Of a stretch of 64,000 nt of DNA, positions 39,093 through 48,300 are shown in pieces. Source of the DNA: Planctomycetota bacterium (lineage in GTDB: Bacteria > Planctomycetota > J058 > J103); NCBI GenBank assembly GCA_026004615.1, contig BPJM01000009.1:62001-126000 (forward strand), in the 5' to 3' direction. Made by a program: the position numbers and the translations under genes. How positions within the stretch are numbered: position 1 is the first letter of the stretch; every line of letters starts with the position of its first letter. Below the pieces are notes generated by a model. The model was given only the letters and a program-made list of their open reading frames with translations, had not been told where the DNA came from and did not search any database.

Positions 39093-40262
39093 GTGGATCC
39101 GACCCTGCGCTCGCTGCTCCAGGGGACCAGCCGGTCGTTCTACCTCTCGCTTCGCCTGCTGCCGCCGGCAACGGCACCGCAGATCGGACTGGCCTACCTC
39201 ATCGCGCGCGCCACCGACACGATCGCCGACACCGAGGCGGTGGCTCCGGCGCTGCGCGCCGCGCTGTTGCGGGCCCTGGCGGCGGAGCTCGGGCGCGAGC
39301 GCGCTCTGGGGGCGCCGCAGGATGAACAGCCCGGCGCGGTGCTCGACCGGCTGCTCGGCGGGACGCCCGCAGCCGCGTTTGCGGCCACCCGCGCCATGTC
39401 CCCCGCAGCGCCGAGCGCCGCCGAGCTGGCCCTGCTCCGGCGCCTGCCGGCGCTGCTCGCGACCTACCAGGCGCTCGCCCCCGCCGATCGCCGCCGCACC
39501 GGCCGCTGCCTGCGCACGATCATCAGCGGTCAGCTCCTGGACCTGGAGCGGTTCGCCGGGGCCCGCGCCGAGGCGCCCGTGGCCCTGCCGGATCGGGCCG
39601 CGCTGGAGGACTACTGCTGGCGCGTCGCCGGGGTGGTCGGCGCCTACTGGACCGAGATGCACTGCGCCCACCTGCCGGCGCTGCGGGGCACCGGCCCCCG
39701 TGGCCAGGGCGCGGCGGAGCCCGCCCGGTTGCGGCGCCTCGGCATCCGCTACGGCAAGGCGCTGCAGCTGCTCAACGTGCTGCGCGACCTGCCGCGCGAC
39801 CTCGCCCGCGGCCGTTGCTACCTGCCGGCCGACGGCCTCGCCGCCCTCGGGCTCGCCCCGCGGGAGCTGCGCGCGCCCGAGCTCGCCCCGAGGCTCCGCC
39901 CGCTGTACGACGAGCTGCTCCAGCAGACCCTCGCCGGCCTTGCCGCCGGCGCCCGCTACCTGCTGCTGCTGCCGCCGGGGCAGCTGCGCCTGCGGCTGGC
40001 GACGGCATTGCCGCTCTGGATCGGTCTGGAGACCCTCAGGCGATTGCGTGCCAGCCCCGCCATCCTCGATCCCCGCCGCGTCATCAAGGTGCCGCGCCGC
40101 CAGCTGTACCGGCTGCTCGCCGCCGGCGCGCTGCGGCTGCCTTCCGGGCGCGCCAGTGCGGCGTTCTGCCGCCGGCTGCTCCGGCGCGCGGCGCTGCCGG
40201 CGCCGGCCCCCGGGCTCCGTCCCGTCGCGCCCGCGGGCGAGGCTGGTGCGTCACGAGCCTAG
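39093..40262 (+). CDS. squalene/phytoene synthase family protein
   Basis: This head-to-head prenyl synthase condenses two farnesyl or geranylgeranyl diphosphates. It starts at the GTG at 39093 (VDPTLRSLLQGTSRSFYLSL), with GAGG 7 nt upstream; 389 residues. The first Asp-rich motif is DTIAD in IARATDTIADTE. The second is DLPRD in NVLRDLPRDLARGRCYLP, with the GR-YLP tail. The conserved SRSFYLSLRLLP opening is also intact. The product could be squalene, hydroxysqualene (HpnC/D) or phytoene; no cyclase or desaturase is adjacent. Together with an HpnN-like exporter 14 kb upstream, a hopanoid or sterol-type lipid is possible. Confidence 0.88.
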   Translation: MDPTLRSLLQGTSRSFYLSLRLLPPATAPQIGLAYLIARATDTIADTEAVAPALRAALLRALAAELGRERALGAPQDEQPGAVLDRLLGGTPAAAFAATRAMSPAAPSAAELALLRRLPALLATYQALAPADRRRTGRCLRTIISGQLLDLERFAGARAEAPVALPDRAALEDYCWRVAGVVGAYWTEMHCAHLPALRGTGPRGQGAAEPARLRRLGIRYGKALQLLNVLRDLPRDLARGRCYLPADGLAALGLAPRELRAPELAPRLRPLYDELLQQTLAGLAAGARYLLLLPPGQLRLRLATALPLWIGLETLRRLRASPAILDPRRVIKVPRRQLYRLLAAGALRLPSGRASAAFCRRLLRRAALPAPAPGLRPVAPAGEAGASRA

Positions 40263-41162
40263 TCCAGCGCCCCCGCGCGGAGCAGCTCCCGCAGCAACCG
40301 CCCCCAGCGGCTCGCGCGGGCTGGCGCGCACGACCGGGATCCCGCGCCGCGCACAGGCGGCGGCGAATGCAGCGTGGTGTTCGGCGAGCGCCCGCGCATG
40401 GGCGGCGAGCAGCTCCGGATCCGCCTGCAGTGCCAGCTGCTCTCCCGTCTCGGCGTCGCGCAGCAGCACCGCCGCCCCGCTTTGCAGCGCGGCGGCAGCC
40501 GCGCGCCCCCCCCGCCCTCGTCCACCAGCAGCACCACCGGCTCCAGCCCCCCGGCCATCAGCCGTCCGAGCGGCGCAGCGGGATCTCCTGGCCACAGGGC
40601 ATCGGTCAGCACCACCGCGAGCCCGCGCCGCCGGCGATGGCGCACCAGCTGTGCCAGCGCCGCGGGCGGCCCGCCCCCGCCGCGCGGGCGCAGACCGGCG
40701 AGCAGCGCCAACAGCCGCGCCCGTGCCCCGGCACCGCGCACCGGAGCGCTGTGCGCGAGCACCTCGGGCCCGCGGAAGGCGAAGAGCGCCACCGGATGGT
40801 GGCGCACCAGCGCCAGGCAGGCGAGCGCTCCCGCCGCCCGGAGCGTCCAGCGCCAACAAGCGTCCGCCGCGTGCAGGCCCGGCGGCCTCCCATCCCGCCA
40901 TCGACGCCGAGCTGTCGAGCACCAGCGTCAGCTCGCGCGGCTCCTCGCTCTCGAACTGCTTGACCAGCAGCCGATCGAGCCGCGCGTAGGCGGGCCAGTC
41001 GATCGCGCGCAGCTCATCCCCGGGACGATACGCTCTCCAGTCGCGCACGGCCCCGCTCGCCGCCGGGTGCGGTGCTCCGCGGCCCGGCCGCAGCCGGCGC
41101 ACGAGCAGCGCCAGCCGCTCCAGCTCCGCGAGGAACGCAGCATCGAAGACCGGCCCGTTCAC
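40259..41162 (-). CDS. DUF58 domain protein, three frameshifts
   Basis: This DUF58/von Willebrand-like protein is usually partnered with MoxR AAA+ ATPases in envelope stress systems. It starts at the GTG at 41162 with GGAGGAGC upstream. Frame 1 holds RLRPGRGAPHPAASGAVRDWRAYRPGDELRAIDWPAYARL, the DUF58 core, then QFESEEPRELTLVLDSSASM with a MIDAS-like DxSxS. One extra base about 40888-40895 shifts to LVRHHPVALFAFRGPEVLAH and RRGLAVVLTDALWPGDP. A second break lies in the eight-C run at 40507-40514, and a third near 40302-40306 restores the family-like ending PLGRLLRELLRAGALD. Three breaks in one gene allow a pseudogene, but the window-wide pattern favours sequence errors. The start overlaps the DUF502 stop (GTGA). 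No moxR gene is near. Confidence 0.75.
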
Positions 41163-41971
41163 CGCTCCTCCGGCGAGGGCGGCGGAGTGGGTGGCGGCAG
41201 CGCGGGCGGCGCGGCGCCACCGCCCTCGCCCACCGCGTGCCGTTCCGGCACCACCAGGCCCGCCGTCAGGTAGAAGCGGAACACCTCGTCGACCGACAGG
41301 TCGATCGGGTGGACCTCCTCCTCGGGCACCAGCATCACGAAGCCGGTGACCGGCGTGGGCGACATCGGCACGAAGACGGTGAGGTGCCGCCGGCCCTGCC
41401 GCTCGTCGATACCGCGCAGTCCGTCGGCCATGACGAAGCCGAGCGAGAACTGTCCGGGCGAGGGGAACTGCACGTAGCACACCCGCGAGAACCGTTCCTT
41501 CTTCTCCTCTTCCCGCTGGATGAAGAAATCGGTGATCTGCTTGGCCGAGGGGTAGATGGCCCGCACCACGGGGATCTTGAGCAGTTGCGCCTCCAGCAGC
41601 GCCCACAGCCGCCGCCCGAGGAAGCTCGCGATGAAGAAGCCCACCGCGAGACAGAGCACGATCGCCGCCCCCAGCCCGATCCAGCCGGGAAACGCCTCGT
41701 CCAGTGCGGCGGCGAACTCCCCGGCATGCCCGGGCCGCAGCAGCTCCGGGTCGAGGTCGAACAGCCGCACCGCGACCTCGCGTCCGGCCGCGGTGGCGCG
41801 CAGCTGCGCCTTGAGGGCGTTGTTGATCGGAGTGGCGATGTTGTCGTCGATGAAGCTGTACGTCCACAGCAGCACGTAGATCGTCAGCACCGCCGGCAAG
41901 AGCGTCGCCAGCCCCATGAAGAAGGCGTCGCGGTACCGCTTGCGGATCGTCGCCGGCGTGGCCTTCGGCAT
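41159..41971 (-). CDS. DUF502 family membrane protein
   Basis: This inner-membrane protein is 270 residues of the DUF502 family, function unknown. It has two hydrophobic segments: FFMGLATLLPAVLTIYVLLWTYSFIDD near the N-terminus and IGLGAAIVLCLAVGFFIASF. The family signature IPVVRAIYPSAKQITDFF follows, then FSRVCYVQFPSPGQFSLGFVMADGLR and VFVPMSPTPVTGFVMLVPEEEV, where the PTSPNPTSG-like loop is conserved. The C-terminal tail is Pro-rich. The stop is shared with the DUF58 start, so both are probably co-translated. The family occurs in many phyla; this version resembles planctomycete and deltaproteobacterial ones. Confidence 0.88.
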   Translation of the reverse strand: MPKATPATIRKRYRDAFFMGLATLLPAVLTIYVLLWTYSFIDDNIATPINNALKAQLRATAAGREVAVRLFDLDPELLRPGHAGEFAAALDEAFPGWIGLGAAIVLCLAVGFFIASFLGRRLWALLEAQLLKIPVVRAIYPSAKQITDFFIQREEEKKERFSRVCYVQFPSPGQFSLGFVMADGLRGIDERQGRRHLTVFVPMSPTPVTGFVMLVPEEEVHPIDLSVDEVFRFYLTAGLVVPERHAVGEGGGAAPPALPPPTPPPSPEER

Positions 41972-42074
41972 CGTCCGACCGCTGTGCGCTCCTGCTGCCG
42001 CCGCCCTGCGGCGCCAGGCGCATCATACGCGCCTGCACCCGCCGCACAAAACAGCCCGCGCCCCGGCCCCGGCG

Positions 42075-42103
42075 TTGATCCGCCACCGTCCGGAGCCTAC
42101 AAT
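42075..42103 (+). promoter_or_regulatory. sigma70-type promoter for the TPR gene
   Basis: TTGATC (42075-42080), a 17-base spacer and TACAAT (42098-42103). This is 4/6 and 5/6 of consensus at optimal spacing, about 100 bases before the ATG at 42206. Confidence 0.6.
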
Positions 42104-42205
42104 CCCCCTGCGCTGCGCGACGGGAACCGCGCGCGGCGGTCCTGGGTAGGATCGCCCCGGGCGCCCCCTGACGGGCAGGCCCACCCCAAGGCGGAGGAGA
42201 GTTCG

Positions 42206-43297
42206 ATGACCGCTGCCCGCTCGAGCACCGGTGGCGCGGCCCGGCGTGGCCGGGTGCCAGGTGCGTTCCGCCCTGCGCTCGTCTGCGTGCTGCTGCCGGC
42301 GCTGGCCGGTGCACCCGGTGCGAGCGCCCGCGCCGACCAGATCGTGCTGCGCGACGGGCGCACCCTCAACAACGTCGAGGTGGTGCGCGAGACGATCGAG
42401 GCAGTCACCTACCGGATCTCCGGGGTCGAGCAGACCGAGCCCGCCGCCAATATCCGGGAGGTCGTGCACAGCGACGAGCCGCTCGGCTACCGGGAGGCCA
42501 TGCGCCACCTGGAGGCCGGCCGATTCGTCGAGGCGGCGACGGCCTTCGAACGCGCGGCAGGGGGGGGCGGCGGCGGCTGGGTCAAGCAGTACGCGCTGTT
42601 TCACGCCGCCGAGGCGTGGCGACAGGCCGGCCGCAACCAGGAGGCAGCGGAGCGCTACCAGCAGCTGCTCCGCGAGGTCCCCGACACGCGCTTTTTGCCG
42701 GCGGCGCGCCTCGGTCTGGGACTGTGCCAGCTCCAGGCTGGCAACTTCGAGGCGGCGCGCCAGGCCTTCGCCGAGCTGGCGGCCGCGGCCCAGGCGCGTG
42801 GCTTCGGAGCGCAGTGGAAGCACCTGGCGGAGCTGCACATCGCCGAGAGCTACGAGCGCGAGGGGCAGCTCGGGCAGGCGCTCGAGCGGTACCGCCGGAT
42901 CGCCCGCGAAGCGGTGACGGACCCCGAGGCGCAGGCGCTGGCTCGGCTGGGGGCCATCCGGTGCGGGGGAGGCGAGCTGCAGGACCGGCTGGCCGAGCTA
43001 AAGGAACTCATCGACGCCGCGCGCACCCCGGAGCGGGTGCGGGCCCAGGCCTATCTGTTGCAGGGCCAGTTGCAGGCGCACAAGGGCGCCCACGAAGAGG
43101 CGCTGCTCTCCTTCCTCCGGGTCGCCTACGACCCTCCCTTCCGCGCGTTTGCGACGCTGCGCGCCGAGGCGCTGTTCCGGGCGGCCGAAGCCTTCGAGCG
43201 CGCGCGGACGGCCGAATGGCAGGCGCGGGCCGAGGCGCTGCGCCGCGAGCTGCGGGAGACCTTCCCCGGCAGCGAGTGGGCCCGCCGGCTGCAGTAA
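42206..43297 (+). CDS. exported TPR repeat protein
   Basis: This 363-residue protein starts at the ATG at 42206 with GGAGGAGA 5 nt upstream. The signal peptide (RPALVCVLLPALAGAPGASARA) probably ends near residue 44. The mature N-terminus, DQIVLRDGRTLNNVEVVRETIEAVTYRISGVEQTEPAA, is a small beta domain common in front of TPR arrays in planctomycete-like proteins. TPR-type helix pairs fill the rest (HLEAGRFVEAATAFERAA, AAEAWRQAGRNQEAAERYQ, YEREGQLGQALERYRRIA, AHKGAHEEALLSFLRVAY). No catalytic motif is visible. A role as a periplasmic scaffold is inferred. It has its own promoter. Confidence 0.78.
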   Translation: MTAARSSTGGAARRGRVPGAFRPALVCVLLPALAGAPGASARADQIVLRDGRTLNNVEVVRETIEAVTYRISGVEQTEPAANIREVVHSDEPLGYREAMRHLEAGRFVEAATAFERAAGGGGGGWVKQYALFHAAEAWRQAGRNQEAAERYQQLLREVPDTRFLPAARLGLGLCQLQAGNFEAARQAFAELAAAAQARGFGAQWKHLAELHIAESYEREGQLGQALERYRRIAREAVTDPEAQALARLGAIRCGGGELQDRLAELKELIDAARTPERVRAQAYLLQGQLQAHKGAHEEALLSFLRVAYDPPFRAFATLRAEALFRAAEAFERARTAEWQARAEALRRELRETFPGSEWARRLQ

Positions 43298-43359
43298 CGC
43301 GCCCCTGCCCGCAACTGCCTGCGGCGACCGTCCCCGTACCAGGCTGCCACCGCCCCCCC

Positions 43360-43382
43360 CTCGCGTCCTGCGGGGGCGCGAG
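43360..43382. terminator. hairpin between convergent TPR and response-regulator genes
   Basis: CTCGCG (43360-43365) and CGCGAG (43377-43382) pair around an 11-base G-rich loop, 60 bases after the TPR stop. A C-run precedes it and no U-tract follows, so function is uncertain. Confidence 0.3.
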
Positions 43383-43521
43383 CAGCGACCAGGGGCCGAG
43401 GGTCCGGGCGGGAAGGCCACCCCCCGGCCGCCAGGACTGCTTTCATCCGCATGTCCCCGCATGGACGGCAGGGGGCCGCGGGCGGGCGCCCGCGACGGCG
43501 GCGTCCTTCCGGTCCCCTCGT

Positions 43522-44181
43522 TCAGAGCTGGATGATCTTCTCCTCGATCGCGTAGCGGACCAGCTCGACACGGTTGTGGATGTCGAGCTTCCTCATGAGA
43601 TTGGTCTTGTGCGTGTCCACCGTCTTCTGCGACAGCTTGAGCAGCTCGGCGATCTCCTTGACGGTATGGCCCTCCGCCAGCAGCTTCAGCACCTCGCGCT
43701 CCCGATGCGTGAGCTCCGGACCACGCCGCCGCCGCCGCCCGAGCTCGGCCCCCTTGAGCACGGTGGCCGGGATGCGCGAGCTGAAGAAGCGCTCGCCCGC
43801 CGCCACCCGCCGCAGCGCCTCGTACAGCTCCTCCGGGGGCGAATCCTTGAGCAGATAGCCTGCGACCCCGGCCTCCAGCGCCCGGCTGATGTAATCCCGG
43901 TCCATGTACATGCTCAGGGCGAGGACCCGCGTCTGCGGCAACGCCTTCACGATGCGGCGCGTCGCCTCCAGCCCGTTGAGTTCGGGCATCGCCAGGTCCA
44001 TCAGCACGACGTCGGGGTTGAGCTTCCTCGCCAGTCGCAATGCGCTGCGGCCGTCCGCAGCCGTCCCGACCACCTCGAACTCCGCCTCCTCCCCGATGAG
44101 CTGGGCGAGACCCTCGCGGATCATCGCGTGGTCATCGACCACCAGCACTCGGATGGTGTCCGTTGCTTCGCTCGTCGCCAT
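43522..44181 (-). CDS. NarL/LuxR-type response regulator, copy A
   Basis: This is a transcriptional response regulator, 219 residues from the ATG at 44181. The receiver has the acidic pair in VLVVDDHAMI, the phosphoacceptor Asp in NPDVVLMDLAMPELNG, and the conserved Lys in AGYLLKDSPPEEL. The C-terminal LuxR HTH is LTHREREVLKLLAEGHTVKEIAELLKLSQKTVDTHKTNLMRKL. A histidine kinase is not encoded next to it. It lies 95 bases downstream of a paralogue with the same layout, in the same direction; the two are probably co-transcribed. The target genes cannot be read from the sequence. Confidence 0.95.
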   Translation of the reverse strand: MATSEATDTIRVLVVDDHAMIREGLAQLIGEEAEFEVVGTAADGRSALRLARKLNPDVVLMDLAMPELNGLEATRRIVKALPQTRVLALSMYMDRDYISRALEAGVAGYLLKDSPPEELYEALRRVAAGERFFSSRIPATVLKGAELGRRRRRGPELTHREREVLKLLAEGHTVKEIAELLKLSQKTVDTHKTNLMRKLDIHNRVELVRYAIEEKIIQL

Positions 44182-44276
44182 GTCGCTCTCGGCCTCGGTC
44201 TGCTCCCGGTGTCCCCGCGTACGCCCGCGCTGGCCGGGCTTCGTCTCGCCCCGCGCCGCATGCTTGCCGCGTGCCA

Positions 44277-44945
44277 TCACACCAGCTTGTTGGCGATCGC
44301 GTACTTGACCAGATCGGCGCGGTTGTGCACGCCGAGCTTGCGCATGAGCCGCGTCTTGTGCACGTCCACCGTCTTGCGGCTGATCCCCAGCAGGGCCGCC
44401 GTCTCCGGGACGGTATAGCCCTGCGCCAGGTAGCGGCACACCTCGCGCTCGCGCGCGGTGAGCCTCTGCGACAGCGTCCGCACCCGACGCGGGTCGCCGC
44501 CTTCGAGCGTCACCAGCCGCGCGACGGACGGCGACAGATACACCTCATCCTGCATCACCGCCCGCAGCGCCGCGAGCAGCTCCTCGGACGAGCCCTCCTT
44601 GAGCACGTAGCCGGCGGCGCCAGCGCGCAGCGCCTCGGAGACGAACTCCTCGGTCTCGTGCACCGTCAGCACCACCACCTTCACCCCGGGCGCTTGTGCC
44701 CGCACCCGGCGCACCAGCTGTGCCCCGCTCGAGCCCGGCATCGTCAGGTCGAGCAGCACCACGTCCGGGTTCCGCTCGACCACGGCGCGAACCGTCTCCG
44801 GTCCGTCGCCCGCCTCCCCCACGACCTCGATGTCGCGCTGTGCCTCGAGCAGGCGCCGCAAACCCTGTCGGACGAGCGTGTGATCGTCGGCGATCAGGAC
44901 CCGGATCGTCGTGGTGGACATGTCCGTCGTCAGTGTCGCTGTCAT
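44277..44945 (-). CDS. NarL/LuxR-type response regulator, copy B
   Basis: This is a second NarL-type regulator, 222 residues. The receiver shows VLIADDHTLVRQGL, Asp in NPDVVLLDLTMPGSSG and Lys in AGYVLKEGSSEELL. The HTH is LTAREREVCRYLAQGYTVPETAALLGISRKTVDVHKTRLMRKL. Copies A and B share the HNR(V/A)(E/D)LV(R/K)YAI tail, marking a local duplication that has diverged. B comes first in transcription, after a 400-base upstream region with a candidate promoter. The start at 44945 is the ATG of MTATLTTDMSTTTIRV; the later ATG at 44921 (MSTTTIRV) is equally acceptable. Confidence 0.95.
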   Translation of the reverse strand: MTATLTTDMSTTTIRVLIADDHTLVRQGLRRLLEAQRDIEVVGEAGDGPETVRAVVERNPDVVLLDLTMPGSSGAQLVRRVRAQAPGVKVVVLTVHETEEFVSEALRAGAAGYVLKEGSSEELLAALRAVMQDEVYLSPSVARLVTLEGGDPRRVRTLSQRLTAREREVCRYLAQGYTVPETAALLGISRKTVDVHKTRLMRKLGVHNRADLVKYAIANKLV

Positions 44946-45347
44946 TCGATCTCCGTTCTCCGAGGACCGATCCTCGAACCCCTCGCTCCCGCCCCATGCT
45001 CGCCGGCCGCCGCCTGCCCGGTGCTCGCAGGGCGAAGAGCCGACGGCGGCAACCGCAGAGCCAACACCGCCATGCTACCAGCTGCGACCGACCAGTCGGA
45101 CGGGGCCTGGCGAACCGCTCGCAGCCCCGCGCCCCCGGTCCATCGCTGTTGCACACTAGCAGATCCGGCCGGACGCAACAATCCGCAGTTGTACCTATCT
45201 GCCACCCGTGAAAATGCTTGTGCCACGCCCTAACCCATTGTCCCCCATAGTGTGAATCCAGCGGCGGCGATCGCCCGGTAACGCACCGCGACAACCGCAA
45301 CGATCGTGCCCTCGAGGTGCCCCCCAGCCTCGCCCCCCTCCGGCAGC
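44946..45347. promoter_or_regulatory. upstream region of the response-regulator pair, with inverted repeat and promoter-like hexamers
   Basis: This 400-base non-coding stretch is notably less GC-rich at 45140-45260. On the minus strand TTGTTG (45176-45181) and TAGTGT (45153-45158) stand 17 bases apart, a weak sigma70-like pair about 205 bases before the start of copy B. They are bracketed by an inverted repeat TGTTGC (45147-45152) and GCAACA (45175-45180). This could be an operator overlapping the promoter, for example for autoregulation. No gene is apparent. Confidence 0.4.
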
Positions 45348-48300
45348 TCACGCGCAGACCTCGCGCACCGCCTCCAGCACGCGCCGCAGCGGGCCCTCGA
45401 CGCGCCGCGCGGGCGGCAGCGAGGCGAGGAACAGCCGCCCGTAGCCGCGCGTGGCGATGCGCCGATCCAGCACCAGCACCGCGCCCCGATCGGTCCGCGC
45501 GCGGATCAGCCGCCCGAAGCCCTGCTTGAGGCGCAGCACCGCCTGCGGCAGCGCCAGGCGGCGGAACGGATCGCCCCCCGCCGCCCGCACCGCCTCCACC
45601 CGCGCCTGCTGCAGCGGCTCGCTCGGCACCCGGAAGGGCAGCCGCGCGATCGCCACCAGCACCAGCGCCTCGCCCCGCACGTCCACCCCTTCCCAGAACG
45701 AATCGGTGCCGAACAGCACCGCGGGACCGCACTGCCGGAAGCGGGCCAGCAGCTGGCCCCGCGGGGCCTCGCCCTGGCAGAGCGCCGCGATGCCCAGCGC
45801 CGCGAGCGGCCCGGCCAGCCGCGCGCAGGCGCGGCGCAGGGCGCGGTAGCTGGTGAACAGGAAGAACGCGCGCCCCCGGCTCACGCGCGCCGCCTGGAGC
45901 AGCGCCGCCTCGAGCGCCTGCTCGAAGCCCGGGGCGTCGGGCTCGGGCAGATCCGTCGGCAGCCCCAGCACGGCCTGGCGCGCGTAGTCGAACGGCGAGG
46001 GCAGGATCAGCCGCCCGACGGGCTTGCCAGCCGCCGCGCCGGCGGCCGCCGGCGCCGGGAGCTCCCCCGCGGCCGGCGGCGGCGCGGGGCCGATCCCCAG
46101 CCGTTCCTCCAGGTAGGAAAACGAGCCTCCCACCGCCAGCGTCGCCGAGGTGAGCACGATGCCGCCCAGGCGCGGATAGACGGCCCGGCGCAGCAGCGGA
46201 GCCACTTCGAGCGGCGCCTCGCACAGCACCAGCGCCGCGCGGCGGGCGCCCCGACCGGCGGGCCGCCGCTCGATCCAGCGCACCCGCTGCTCGCCCCGCG
46301 CCGCCTCCGCCCCGCTCCCGCCCGCAGCCGCGCCGGGCGCACCGGCTTGGGGGTCTGCACCCTCCGGTTGCGCCCCGGAGCCCACGCCCGGCTCGCCCAG
46401 GCCGGGGCGGGGGCAGGCACCGCCGCGTGCCCCGAGCCGGAAGAAGCCCGCCAGCCCGTCGGCGGCGCGCAGCAGGCGTCGTGCGGCGCCACGCAGCTCC
46501 AGGCGTCGCGCCGCAAGGCGGTCCCGCTCCGCCGTGGGGGCCGCGGGCGGCTCGGCGGCCCCCGCTCCCTGCCTGCTCTCGCTCCCGGACCGGACGCCGC
46601 CCGGCCAGCTGCCGCCCGGCTCGCCCTCGGCCGTCGCGCCGACTCCCTCCAGCGCCTTGCCCAGCCGCTCCAGCGCTCCGACCAGCAGGTACAGTGCCTC
46701 GAGGAACGCCGAGGCCTGCATGCGCGCAGCCCTCCATGCCGGCCGGCCCTCGGCCTCCGGGCGCACGCGCACCGCCGGAGGCGGCCCCTCCGGTTCGGCC
46801 CGCTGCTCCAGCGTACGGCCGGGGCTGCCGGCCGCAGGCCCGCCGCGCCGCCGCGCCTGCCCCGGCGGGGCTCCGTGCTCCGGCTCCTCGGCGAGAGCAG
46901 CCTCGATCGCCCCCAGCATCGGTTCGAGTCCCTGGACCGCCTGGCGGCAACAGGGCAGGGCATGCTCCTGCAGCAGCCGCAGCGCAGCGCCGGCGCGCCA
47001 TGCCGGCAACGCGGCCAGCTCCTCGCGCAGCGCCACCAGCAGCCCGCGCTCGCCCCGCGCCCCCGCCCGCACGAGCCGCCCCAGCGACGCCCGCAGGCCG
47101 CGCTCGGCGATGCGCCGCCCGAAGTGCTGTGCCGCAGTGTCCTCTGCGTGGTGCGCCTCGTCCACGATCAGGTGGCGGTAAGGCGGGAGCACCGCCCCGC
47201 CCGCGAAGTCCACCCCCGCGGCGAGCCGCACCCCGAGATCGGAGAAGACCAGCGCGTGGTTGGCCACCACCAGCTCGGCGGCCGCCGCCTCCCGCCGCGC
47301 CCCGAAGTAGAAGCAATCCGCATAGAAGCGGCAGGCGGTGCGGTTGCAGCTGTCGGCGTCGACCGCGATCCGCTCCCAGGCGCCGGGACTCGGCACCACC
47401 GGCAGCTCCTCGCGGGAGCCGGTGCGCGCCCCGCGCGCCCAGCGCACCAGCGCCAGCACCTCCTGGCGTTCGGCCTCGCTGTCGAAGGCGGACTCGGGCA
47501 AGCCCGGCGCGTCGTGCACCCGCCGCAGGCAGGCGAAGTTGGACCGGCCCTTGAGCAGCGCCACCCGGGGCGGGCGCTCGTCCTCGGGCGCGATCAGCCC
47601 CCACGCCTGCTGCACCAGCGGCAGGTCATGCTCCAGGAGCTGACCCTGCAGGTGGATGGTGTGGGTCGCGACCACGACCCGGCCGCCGCCCCGGCGCGCC
47701 CACAGAAGGGCCGGGAGCAGATAGGCGAGGGTCTTGCCGGTACCGGTGCCCGCCTCGATCAGCGCCAGCCGCTCGCCGGCCAGCGCCGCCGCCACCTCCT
47801 CGGCCATGCGGACCTGCTCCGCGCGCATCTCCCAGCTGCCCGCGCGCGCGGCGAGCGGGCCCTCGGGGCCGAGCAGCCGGCGCAGCTCGGCGGGGGCGAT
47901 CGGCTCCGGCGGCGGCTCGCGCTCCAACAGCCGCACCACCGGATAGACCCGCTGCACCTCGTCGTCGACGATATAGAAGCCGAGCCCCAGCTCGCCGAGC
48001 TCCGCCGCGACGTGCAGGTCGGCCTCGCTCGGCGTGAGATCCCCGCCCGGGTGGTTGTGGATCGCGACATCCCAGCCCGGGGCCAGCCGGCGGATGGCCG
48101 GCACCATGCGGTCGTTGCCCCGCGCGATGTCCTCGATCTCCACCACCATCCCCTGCTCGGCGCGCCCGAGGAAGAAGACCTCGTTGCCGCCCGCCTCGCG
48201 GATCGCCTCCGCCATCGCCGCCCGCACCGCGGGCGCGAGCAGCGTCTCGGCCGGCACGCCGAATCCAGCCGCCGCTCCTCGCTCCGCCACCGCCGCAGCT

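Noticed and set aside
45210..45225. A sigma54-like TGGCAC-N5-TTTTC on the minus strand
   Set aside because: The essential GC of the -12 element is missing, so the match is not credible.
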